NCBI GenBank assembly: GCA_963205115.1
Contig: CAUJHV010000008.1
Span: 1 to 61,233 of the forward strand
Source of the DNA: Pseudomonadota bacterium
GTDB lineage: Bacteria; Pseudomonadota; Gammaproteobacteria; Burkholderiales; Burkholderiaceae_C
Length of the DNA stretch: 61,233 nt
Reading direction: 5' to 3'
This document shows positions 7,328-16,474 of the stretch, piece by piece; positions within the stretch are counted from its first letter, which is position 1, and each line of letters starts with the position of its first letter. Both the position numbers and the translations under genes were made by a program. The notes under the pieces are model-generated. The model was not told where the DNA came from. It saw nothing but the letters and a program-made list of their open reading frames with translations, and ran no database searches.

Positions 7328-7657
7328 TCAATACCCGCCCTTGCCCAGCGGCTGCGGCAGGCCGGCGACTTTGGCGCCCTGCTTGGCCGGACCGATGGGG
7401 AAGAGTTCGTACAGCGACTTGCTGTCGCAGCCCGGCATCACATCTTCCAGGCCCTTGAGCATGTTGCGGAAGTTGGGCGTATGGCCGTTCTCTCGGTATT
7501 CGTCCTGCAGGTAGCGGATCACGGTCCAGTGGGCGTCGCTCAGCGTGATGCCTTCCGCCGCGGCGATGGCCTGCACCACCTCGTCGCGCGTATCCGCCTC
7601 CAGCAGATAGCCCTGGTCGTCGGTGTCGAGTTCGTTGCCGTCGACGACATATCCCAT
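7328..7657 (-). CDS. DsrC/TusE-fold protein lacking both conserved cysteines (RspA-type)
   Basis: A 109-aa DsrC-superfamily protein. Seen: the family opening (DGNELDTDDQGYLLEADTRDEVVQAIA), the core HWTVIRYLQDEY, and the typical LYELFPIGPAKQGAKVAGL near the end. DsrC carries Cys98 and penultimate Cys109 on its arm (see 12375-12707); here the first position is Ala95 and the chain ends LGKGGY, so neither redox Cys exists. The only Cys is Cys77. Cys-less homologues are described in the DsrC family as RspA-type, with suspected regulatory roles. It cannot carry trisulfide chemistry. A strong AAGGAGA site precedes its ATG. Confidence 0.88.
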   Translation of the reverse strand: MGYVVDGNELDTDDQGYLLEADTRDEVVQAIAAAEGITLSDAHWTVIRYLQDEYRENGHTPNFRNMLKGLEDVMPGCDSKSLYELFPIGPAKQGAKVAGLPQPLGKGGY

Positions 7658-7695
7658 GTTCGGTGTCTCCTTGGTGAGTGGGGTTCGTTCAAAGG

Positions 7696-8319
7696 TCAGG
7701 GCGGCGTGCCCACGGCGGCGGCCGACTTGTGCGGCACGAAGACGCCGCAGCCCAGGCGCCGCTGCGTGCCCACGCCGTAGCGCAGCAGGTGCAGGGCATC
7801 GGCGCCCGACAGGCCGTCGACCATCAGGCTGAAGCCGTGCAGGCGATCGTCCTCGAGTACCTGCGCGCGGCCGCAGATGACGCGGCCCACCACGCCCAGT
7901 GCATCCAGCTCGGTCTGCACGCGGTCGATGAACGCGGATTCGTCGGCCGCGCCGTCGGCCACGACGACGTGGGCGTAGAGCGCACCCCAGGGCAGCAATT
8001 CCCGCAGATGGCCTTCGCCCAGCTGCAGCGCGTGCCCATGGATGTCGAGCGTGGCGTGCGAGAGCGACAGTGTGTCGGCGCCGCGGGCGCGCGGCACACG
8101 CAGCATCAGCCGCGTGCGCCGCGACAGCAGGGCCTGCGGCCCCGCGCCGGCCGAGAGATTCAGCCGGTGGATGGCCGCTTGCGGCTCGTCGCGCAGCCAG
8201 GGCAGCACGCGCTCCACGGCGTCGGCCAGCGCGGCGCGGTGACCGCGCGGCAGCGACGTGCCCTCGACAGTGAAGGTCACGTCGACCCAGTCGGACGGCA
8301 AATCGTCAGCGGTCGTCAT
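7696..8319 (-). CDS. Cas6/Cmx6-like protein outside any CRISPR locus
   Basis: A 207-aa protein resembling the Cas6-like proteins annotated as type I-MYXAN Cas6/Cmx6. Seen: an opening VDVTFTVEGTSLPRGHRAAL, a first ferredoxin-like RRM half, a second half with LVDGLSGADALHLLRYGVG, and the C-terminal Gly-rich loop GTQRRLGCGVFVPHKSAA typical of the family. Cas6 proteins bind and cut repeat RNA; the His of HRAAL or VPHKS might serve, but I cannot place a catalytic His with confidence. No repeat array is in the window. Second gene of the dsr-divergent operon, so a role in RNA binding for sulfur metabolism is possible (inference). Confidence 0.75.
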   Translation of the reverse strand: MTTADDLPSDWVDVTFTVEGTSLPRGHRAALADAVERVLPWLRDEPQAAIHRLNLSAGAGPQALLSRRTRLMLRVPRARGADTLSLSHATLDIHGHALQLGEGHLRELLPWGALYAHVVVADGAADESAFIDRVQTELDALGVVGRVICGRAQVLEDDRLHGFSLMVDGLSGADALHLLRYGVGTQRRLGCGVFVPHKSAAAVGTPP

Positions 8320-8376
8320 CGCGGGCGGGTGCGCAGCGGGTGAATGCGGGGTGTGCCGGGCATGTGCCGCACGGCT

Positions 8377-8592
8377 TCAGTCGCGAGGCTGCGTCTGCGC
8401 CCACGCCAGGAGCGACTCGCCCCAGGCCTGCGCGGTAAGCGGGTCGATGTCGAAGATCGTGAAGCGGCTCTTCTCGCGGATGCGCGTGCGCAGCAGCGGC
8501 ATGCCGCCGGCCTCGAAAGTGATCTGCTGCAGCTCGATCGACTGGCCGCCGAGCGGCACCGTGAATTGGGCGAGTGGGGTCAGCTGGGTCAT
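8377..8592 (-). CDS. Conserved 71-aa protein, first gene of the dsr-divergent operon
   Basis: A small soluble protein starting MTQLTPLAQFTVPLGGQSIE, continuing with LQQITFEAGGMPLLRTRIRE and FTIFDIDPLTAQAWGESLL. The alternating pattern suggests a compact beta-rich fold with a terminal helix. I cannot name the family. The frame stays open far upstream, but the ATG at 8592 is the first sensible start and leaves 276 bases to dsrA for a divergent promoter region. It leads the nine-gene minus transcript. Its position directly beside dsrA argues for a sulfur-oxidation role, otherwise unknown. Confidence 0.62.
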   Translation of the reverse strand: MTQLTPLAQFTVPLGGQSIELQQITFEAGGMPLLRTRIREKSRFTIFDIDPLTAQAWGESLLAWAQTQPRD

Positions 8593-8681
8593 GCGTGCAG
8601 GTGTGTCGGGACGTCGTGCGCGTTCCATCCGGCGGCGGTCCGGGGGGGCCATTGAGCGCTGCGCGGACCCGCAGCGTCCAT

Positions 8682-8694
8682 ACCCGGTACGGGT
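8682..8694. promoter_or_regulatory. ACCCG-GTA-CGGGT inverted repeat in the dsr divergent region
   Basis: A 5-3-5 perfect inverted repeat lies between the divergent 71-aa gene and dsrA (gap 8593-8868). It shares TACGGGTG with a site upstream of dsrM (12761-12768) and the ACCCG half with the soxY-tusA gap. It is a plausible operator for a sulfur-responsive regulator. A possible -10 box TATCGT is at 8743-8748, 120 bases before dsrA, with no clear -35. The remaining gap shows no other obvious signal. Confidence 0.35.
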
Positions 8695-8868
8695 GAGCCG
8701 CGGATAACTCTTCCGGGTAGTGGCGACCCCCCCGTTCCGGTCTATCGTGGGATACCCAACGAAGGGAATGGTGGGCAAGGCGATGTGCAGCGACGATCTG
8801 CCTCGCTCGGGTGGCGACCGTCGACAACGGTCCCGCCCCGCAGCCGCCTCGATCAGGAGACAAGCCGC

Positions 8869-10179
8869 ATGGCCAAGAAGCCGCACGACACACCGATGCT
8901 GGACGAACTGGAGTCGGGCCCCTGGCCCAGCTTCGTCACGGGCCTCAAGCGCCTGGCAAAGGACAAGGACTACATGGTTGACCTCATGGGTCAGCTGGAA
9001 ACCTCGTACCGCACGCGCAAGGGCTACTGGAAGGGCGGCACCGTCGGTGTCATGGGCTATGGCGGAGGCGTCATCCCGCGCTTCACCGAACTGAAGGACG
9101 AGAACGGCAAGCCCGTCTACCCCGATGCGGCCGAGTTCCACACGCTGCGCGTGCAGCCGCCGCCGGGCATGCACTACACGACCGATGTGCTGCGCCAGAT
9201 GTGCAACATCTGGGAAAAACACGGCTCGGGCCTGATTGCCTTCCACGGCCAGAGCGGCGACATCATGTTCCAGGGCGTGCGCACGGAAAACGTGCAGGCC
9301 GCCTTCGACGAGATCAACGAGCTGGGCTTCGACCTCGGCGGTGCGGGCCCCGCGGTGCGCACCAGCATGAGCTGCGTGGGCGCCGCGCGCTGCGAGCAGA
9401 GCTGCTACGACGAGGCCCGGGCGCACCGGCAGGTGATCAACACCTTCGTGGACGACATACACCGGCCGGCGCTGCCCTACAAGTTCAAGTTCAAGTTCAG
9501 CGGCTGCCCCAACGACTGCATGAACTCCATCCAGCGCGCCGACATGGCCGTCATCGGCACCTGGCGCGACAACATGCGCAGCGACGAAGGACTGGCGCGC
9601 CAGTGGTTCGTCAAGCACGGCATGAACGAGCTGGTCAACGACGTGGTGGCGCGCTGCCCCACCAAGGCCATCATGCTCAAGGAGGTCAAGGATCTGCGCG
9701 CCGGCGAGCACCTCACGAACGTGAAGGTCAGCGACACGCACGCGCTGGAGATCGACAACAAGGATTGCGTGCGCTGCATGCACTGCATCAATGTGATGAC
9801 CGGTGCGCTGGCCAAGGGCACGGATACCGGCGCCACCATCCTGGTGGGCGGCAAGCGCACGCTGAAGATCGGTGACCTGATGGGCACCGTCGTCGTGCCC
9901 TTCATGCCGCTGAAGACCGAAGAGGACCACGACGCGCTGGTCGAGCTCGCCCAGAAGATCATCGACTTCTTCGCCGAGAACGCGCTGGAGCACGAGCGCA
10001 CCGGCGAAATGATCGAGCGCATCGGTCTGGTCAATTTCCTCGAAGGCATCGAGGTCGAGATCGATCCGAACATGGTCTCCACGCCGCGCACCAACCCTTA
10101 TGTGCGCACGGATGGCTGGGACGACGAAGTCGCCCGCATCAACGCCAAGAAGAAGACCATCGCCATCAAGGCGGCGTGA
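8869..10179 (+). CDS. dsrA: Reverse dissimilatory sulfite reductase alpha subunit
   Basis: DsrA, 436 aa, forms DsrA2B2, which in sulfur oxidisers works oxidatively, releasing sulfite from DsrC-bound sulfur. Seen: siroheme/[4Fe-4S] ligands C-x5-C (CVGAARC) and C-x3-C (CPNDC), and an inserted ferredoxin domain with CPTKAI and CVRCMHCINV. The chain opens MAKKPHDTPMLDELESGPWP, the usual oxidative-type start. I chose the ATG at 8869, preceded by CAGGAGA; an upstream in-frame ATG at 8785 lacks family sequence. First gene of the operon, 20 bases before dsrB. The reverse (oxidative) type is inferred from dsrEFH and dsrL in the same operon. Confidence 0.98.
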   Translation: MAKKPHDTPMLDELESGPWPSFVTGLKRLAKDKDYMVDLMGQLETSYRTRKGYWKGGTVGVMGYGGGVIPRFTELKDENGKPVYPDAAEFHTLRVQPPPGMHYTTDVLRQMCNIWEKHGSGLIAFHGQSGDIMFQGVRTENVQAAFDEINELGFDLGGAGPAVRTSMSCVGAARCEQSCYDEARAHRQVINTFVDDIHRPALPYKFKFKFSGCPNDCMNSIQRADMAVIGTWRDNMRSDEGLARQWFVKHGMNELVNDVVARCPTKAIMLKEVKDLRAGEHLTNVKVSDTHALEIDNKDCVRCMHCINVMTGALAKGTDTGATILVGGKRTLKIGDLMGTVVVPFMPLKTEEDHDALVELAQKIIDFFAENALEHERTGEMIERIGLVNFLEGIEVEIDPNMVSTPRTNPYVRTDGWDDEVARINAKKKTIAIKAA

Positions 10180-10199
10180 GCACGAGGAGCGAGCACACC

Positions 10200-11267
10200 A
10201 TGGCACACCGCGCCCCCATCGAATCCGGCTGCCCAGACAACAAGCCCTTCCTGCACCCGACGCTGGCCAAAAACTACGGCAACTGGAAGTACCACGACCG
10301 CCCGCGGCCGGGCGTGCTGCACCACGTCTCGCACAGCGGTGACGAGGTCTGGACCGTGCGCGCCGGCACGCAGCGGCAGATGGACGTGCACACCGTGCGC
10401 AAGCTCTGCGACATCGCCGACACCTATGCCGACGGGCACGTGCGCTTCACGATCCGCAGCAACATCGAGTTCATGGTCAGCGACCCGAACAAGGTCGCGC
10501 CGCTGATCAGCGCGCTGCAGGAAAGCGGCTTCCCGGTGGGCGGCACGGGCAACTCGGTGTCGATGATCGCGCACACCCAGGGCTGGCTGCACTGCGACAT
10601 CCCGGGCACCGATGCCTCGGGCGCCGTGAAGGCGCTGATGGACGAACTGCACGAGGAGTTCGTCAAGGAGGAGATGCCCAACCGCGTGCACCTGTCCACC
10701 AGCTGCTGCGAGATCAACTGCGGCGGCCAGGCCGACATCGCCATCATCGTGCAGCACACCAAGCCGCCGAAGATCAACCACGACCTCGTGGCCAATGTCT
10801 GCGAACGCCCGGCGGTCGTCGCGCGCTGCCCGGTGGCGGCCATCCGGCCGGCACTGGTCAACGGCAAGCCGTCGCTGGAAGTCGACGAGAAGAAGTGCAT
10901 CTGCTGCGGTGCCTGTTATCCCCCGTGCCCGCCGATGCAGATCAACGACCCCGAGCATTCCAAGCTGGCCATCTGGGTGGGCGGAAAGAACAGCAATGCG
11001 CGCGGCAAGCCGACCTTCATGAAGATGGTCGCGTCCGGCCTGCCCAACAACCCGCCGCGCTGGCCCGAGGTCAGCGAGATAGTCAAGCGCATCCTGCACG
11101 TCTACAAGAACGACGCGCGCAGCTGGGAGCGCATGGCCGACTGGATCGAGCGCATCGGCTGGCCGCGTTTCTTCGAGAAGTGCGACCTGCCTTTCACGAA
11201 GTACCTCATCGACGACTGGCGCGGCTCGCGCGCCAACCTGAACGCGTCGACGCACATCCGTTTCTGA
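10200..11267 (+). CDS. dsrB: Reverse dissimilatory sulfite reductase beta subunit
   Basis: DsrB, 355 aa, partner of DsrA. Seen: the siroheme-side cysteine region (STSCCEINCGGQADIAI), CERPAVVARCPVAAI, and a ferredoxin insert CICCGACYPPCPPM. Beta subunits carry the catalytically active siroheme. The start at 10200 follows an ACGAGGAG site; an in-frame ATG 24 bases earlier is less well placed. Length and order are normal for the family. Downstream, 34 bases separate it from dsrE. Confidence 0.98.
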   Translation: MAHRAPIESGCPDNKPFLHPTLAKNYGNWKYHDRPRPGVLHHVSHSGDEVWTVRAGTQRQMDVHTVRKLCDIADTYADGHVRFTIRSNIEFMVSDPNKVAPLISALQESGFPVGGTGNSVSMIAHTQGWLHCDIPGTDASGAVKALMDELHEEFVKEEMPNRVHLSTSCCEINCGGQADIAIIVQHTKPPKINHDLVANVCERPAVVARCPVAAIRPALVNGKPSLEVDEKKCICCGACYPPCPPMQINDPEHSKLAIWVGGKNSNARGKPTFMKMVASGLPNNPPRWPEVSEIVKRILHVYKNDARSWERMADWIERIGWPRFFEKCDLPFTKYLIDDWRGSRANLNASTHIRF

Positions 11268-11301
11268 ACCTGGTTACCTAACCCGAACCCGCCCGTCTGC
11301 G

Positions 11302-11661
11302 ATGAAGTTCAACCTGTTGGTCAGCGAAGGGCCCTACACGCACCAGGCCAGCGACACGGCCTACCAGTTCGCTGCGGCCGCGCTGGCGCAGGGGCATGAG
11401 GTGACGCGTGTGTTTTTCTATCACGACGGTGTCTACAACGCGACCAAGCTCACCGAGCCGCCGCAGGACGACCGGCACATCGTCAACCGGTGGTCGGCAC
11501 TGAAGGCTTCGAACAACGTTGACCTGGTGGTCTGCGTGGCCGCGGCGCTGCGCCGCGGCATCAAGGACGAGGTGCTGGCCCCAGGCTTTCGCATCTCGGG
11601 CCTGGGCCAGCTGGTCGACGGTGGCATCAAGGCCGACCGCACCGTGACCTTCGGCGATTGA
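11302..11661 (+). CDS. dsrE: DsrE sulfurtransferase subunit
   Basis: DsrE, 119 aa, is a subunit of the cytoplasmic DsrE2F2H2 sulfurtransferase that passes persulfide sulfur to DsrC. Seen: the catalytic cysteine Cys78 in VDLVVCVAAALRRG, exactly the usual position, and the opening MKFNLLVSEGPYTHQASDTA. Presence of dsrEFH is the recognised marker for an oxidative (reverse) Dsr pathway. The ribosome site is weak; translation may be coupled to dsrB. Confidence 0.97.
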   Translation: MKFNLLVSEGPYTHQASDTAYQFAAAALAQGHEVTRVFFYHDGVYNATKLTEPPQDDRHIVNRWSALKASNNVDLVVCVAAALRRGIKDEVLAPGFRISGLGQLVDGGIKADRTVTFGD

Positions 11662-11673
11662 CGGGGACCCGAC

Positions 11674-12039
11674 ATGGCCACGCAGAAAAAGTTCATGTTC
11701 GTCAACCGCAAGGCCCCCTACGGCACGATCTACGCGCTGGAGAGTCTGGAGGTGGTGCTGATCGCCGCCACCTTCGACCAGGACGTGAGCCTGGCCTTCG
11801 TCGACGACGGTGTGTACGAACTGGTCAAGGGCCAGGACACCAAGGGCATCGGCATCAAGAACCACTCCAAGACCTACCGTGCGCTGGACGGCTACGACGT
11901 CGAGAAGCTGTTTGTCGAGCGCGAGTCGATGGACGCGCGCGGCTTGAGTGAAGCCGACCTGCTGGTGGATGTCGAGGTGCTGTCCAGCGCGCAGATGGCT
12001 GCGCTGATGGCCGAGCAGGACGTGGTCCTGAGCTTTTGA
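11674..12039 (+). CDS. dsrF: DsrF subunit of the DsrEFH complex
   Basis: DsrF, 121 aa, structural subunit of DsrEFH. Seen: the opening KKFMFVNRKAPYGTIYALESLEV, strongly family-like, and no cysteine at the active position, as usual for DsrF (it lacks the catalytic Cys of DsrE). Twelve bases separate it from dsrE and eleven from dsrH. No anomalies. Confidence 0.96.
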   Translation: MATQKKFMFVNRKAPYGTIYALESLEVVLIAATFDQDVSLAFVDDGVYELVKGQDTKGIGIKNHSKTYRALDGYDVEKLFVERESMDARGLSEADLLVDVEVLSSAQMAALMAEQDVVLSF

Positions 12040-12049
12040 GGAAACGGCC

Positions 12050-12349
12050 GTGCTGCATATCGTCAACAAGTCTCACGGCGAACGCGCTTCGCTCGCATCG
12101 TGCCTGCGCCTGGCCCAGGACGGCGCTTCCCTGCTGCTGATCGAAGACGGCATCTATGCCGCCACGGCGGCGTCGGCCGCTGCCAGCGGCATCGCCGCCG
12201 CGGCTGGTCGTCTGAAGGTCTATGTGCTGCAGCCCGACGTGGATGCACGCGGCATGAGCGGCAAGCTGCTCGAGGGCGTCACCGCTGTCGACTACGCCGG
12301 CTTCGTCGAGCTCGTCACCCAACACCCGACCAACCAATCCTGGCTCTGA
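12050..12349 (+). CDS. dsrH: DsrH subunit of the DsrEFH complex
   Basis: DsrH, 99 aa, TusB-like subunit. Seen: the opening LHIVNKSHGERASLASCLRLAQDGA with a cysteine (Cys18) near the position reported in other DsrH proteins, and a closing NQSWL. The start is GTG at 12050, ten bases after the dsrF stop, with GAGGAAA upstream. No ATG is available, so the GTG start is firm. It completes DsrEFH. Confidence 0.95.
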   Translation: MLHIVNKSHGERASLASCLRLAQDGASLLLIEDGIYAATAASAAASGIAAAAGRLKVYVLQPDVDARGMSGKLLEGVTAVDYAGFVELVTQHPTNQSWL

Positions 12350-12374
12350 ATCGCCACCGTAGGAGAGAGACAAC

Positions 12375-12707
12375 ATGCCCATCGAAGTCAACGGCGCTGC
12401 CATCGAAACCGACGAAGAGGGGTACCTCGTCGACCTGTCCGAGTGGACCGAAGACGTGGCCAAGGAAATCGCCAAGACGGAGAACGTCGAGATGAGCGAG
12501 AACCACTGGGAGGTGGTGAATTTCCTGCGCCAGTACTACGACGAATACCAGATCGCCCCGGCCGTGCGTGTGCTGACCAAGGCGATCGGCAAGCAGCTCG
12601 GCGAAGAGAAGGGCAACAGCAAGTACCTGTACGAGCTGTTCCCCTACGGGCCGGCGAAACAGGCCTGCAAGATCGCAGGCTTGCCCAAGCCCACCGGCTG
12701 CGTGTGA
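12375..12707 (+). CDS. dsrC: DsrC sulfur carrier protein
   Basis: DsrC, 110 aa, is the substrate protein of DsrAB; its C-terminal arm carries sulfur as a trisulfide between two cysteines. Seen: Cys98 (KQACKIAG) and penultimate Cys109 (PTGCV), ten residues apart as required, plus YELFPYGPAKQ. A strong AGGAGAGAG site precedes the ATG, fitting the high DsrC levels usually needed. The 143-base gap after it, before dsrM, is the longest in the operon and may hold a promoter or processing site. Compare the Cys-less paralogue at 7328-7657. Confidence 0.98.
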   Translation: MPIEVNGAAIETDEEGYLVDLSEWTEDVAKEIAKTENVEMSENHWEVVNFLRQYYDEYQIAPAVRVLTKAIGKQLGEEKGNSKYLYELFPYGPAKQACKIAGLPKPTGCV

Positions 12708-12850
12708 TGCCGCCGATGGGCCTGCTGCGCGGGCCGATCTCGCGGCTGTGATGCTCGCCGTACGGGTGTAGGGCTGCGCTTCTCGCCACGACCTCGACCC
12801 GCTCGCGACGGCATCTCGACGACATCACCGAGGCTTCGAATGAGAACGCC

Positions 12851-13582
12851 ATGAATGCATGGGCGCTGGGCTACGCTTTGCTCTTCTACGCCGCGACGGC
12901 CGTGCTGGTCGTCGGCCTGGTGTCGAAGATCCGCCAGTACGCGCGCACGCCGGCGCCGCTGCTGATCCCCACGACACCTGCGCCGACCACGGCCAGCGGC
13001 GTCGTGCTGCGCATGTCGCGTGAGGTGCTGTTTTTCGAAAGCCTGTTCAAGAGCAGCACCTGGACCTGGCTCTTCGGCTGGTTGTTCCACGTCTCTTTGC
13101 TGCTGGTGCTGCTGCGCCACCTGCGCTACTTCCAGCAGCCGGTGTGGACGCCCATCGTCTTCATCCAGTTCTTTGGCACCTATGCCGGGTTGACGATGGT
13201 GGCCGGCCTGGCCGGCCTGTGGGCGCGGCGCTTCTTGGTCGACCGCGTGCGCTACATCTCGACGCCTTCCGACCACCTGCACCTGGCGCTGCTGATCGCC
13301 ATCGGCTGCAGCGGCCTGGCGATGCGTTTCGTCGCGCACACGGACATCGTCGCGGTCAAGGCCTTCATGCTGGGGCTGATGCGCTTCGATATCCAGCCGC
13401 TGCCCACCGACCCGCTGCTGCTGCTGCACCTGACGCTGGTGGCCGTGCTGATGATCGTCTTCCCGATCAGCAAGCTGCTGCATGCGCCGGGCCTGTTCTT
13501 CAGCCCCTCGCGCAACCAGATCGACAACCCGCGTGACGCGCGCCACCAGGCCGCGTGGGCCGCGGCGCTGGATAAGTCCTAG
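12851..13582 (+). CDS. dsrM: DsrM membrane cytochrome b subunit
   Basis: DsrM, 243 aa, NarI-like diheme cytochrome b of the DsrMKJOP complex, linking the quinone pool to DsrK. Seen: about five to six hydrophobic helices (first at residues 5-25), with histidines in LFHVSLLLVLLRHLRY and the later helices as heme ligands. The N-terminus MNAWALGYALLFYAATAVL is the first membrane span. The 143-base gap from dsrC contains TACGGGTG, also seen upstream of dsrA. Confidence 0.95.
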   Translation: MNAWALGYALLFYAATAVLVVGLVSKIRQYARTPAPLLIPTTPAPTTASGVVLRMSREVLFFESLFKSSTWTWLFGWLFHVSLLLVLLRHLRYFQQPVWTPIVFIQFFGTYAGLTMVAGLAGLWARRFLVDRVRYISTPSDHLHLALLIAIGCSGLAMRFVAHTDIVAVKAFMLGLMRFDIQPLPTDPLLLLHLTLVAVLMIVFPISKLLHAPGLFFSPSRNQIDNPRDARHQAAWAAALDKS

Positions 13583-13609
13583 ACGCAAGCGGGACGCACG
13601 CACATCGCC

Positions 13610-16439
<2,830 letters not shown>

Positions 16440-16474
16440 ACACCCCCGTCGCCCGCCGACACACGAGGTATTCC

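Noticed and set aside
7696..8319. Possible CRISPR-Cas locus because of the Cas6-like gene
   Set aside because: No direct repeats with spacers and no other cas-like protein are visible anywhere in the window.
9201..9875. Long Arg/Gly/His-rich open frames inside dsrA and many other genes
   Set aside because: They are high-GC shadow frames with no family sequence, overlapping well-identified genes.
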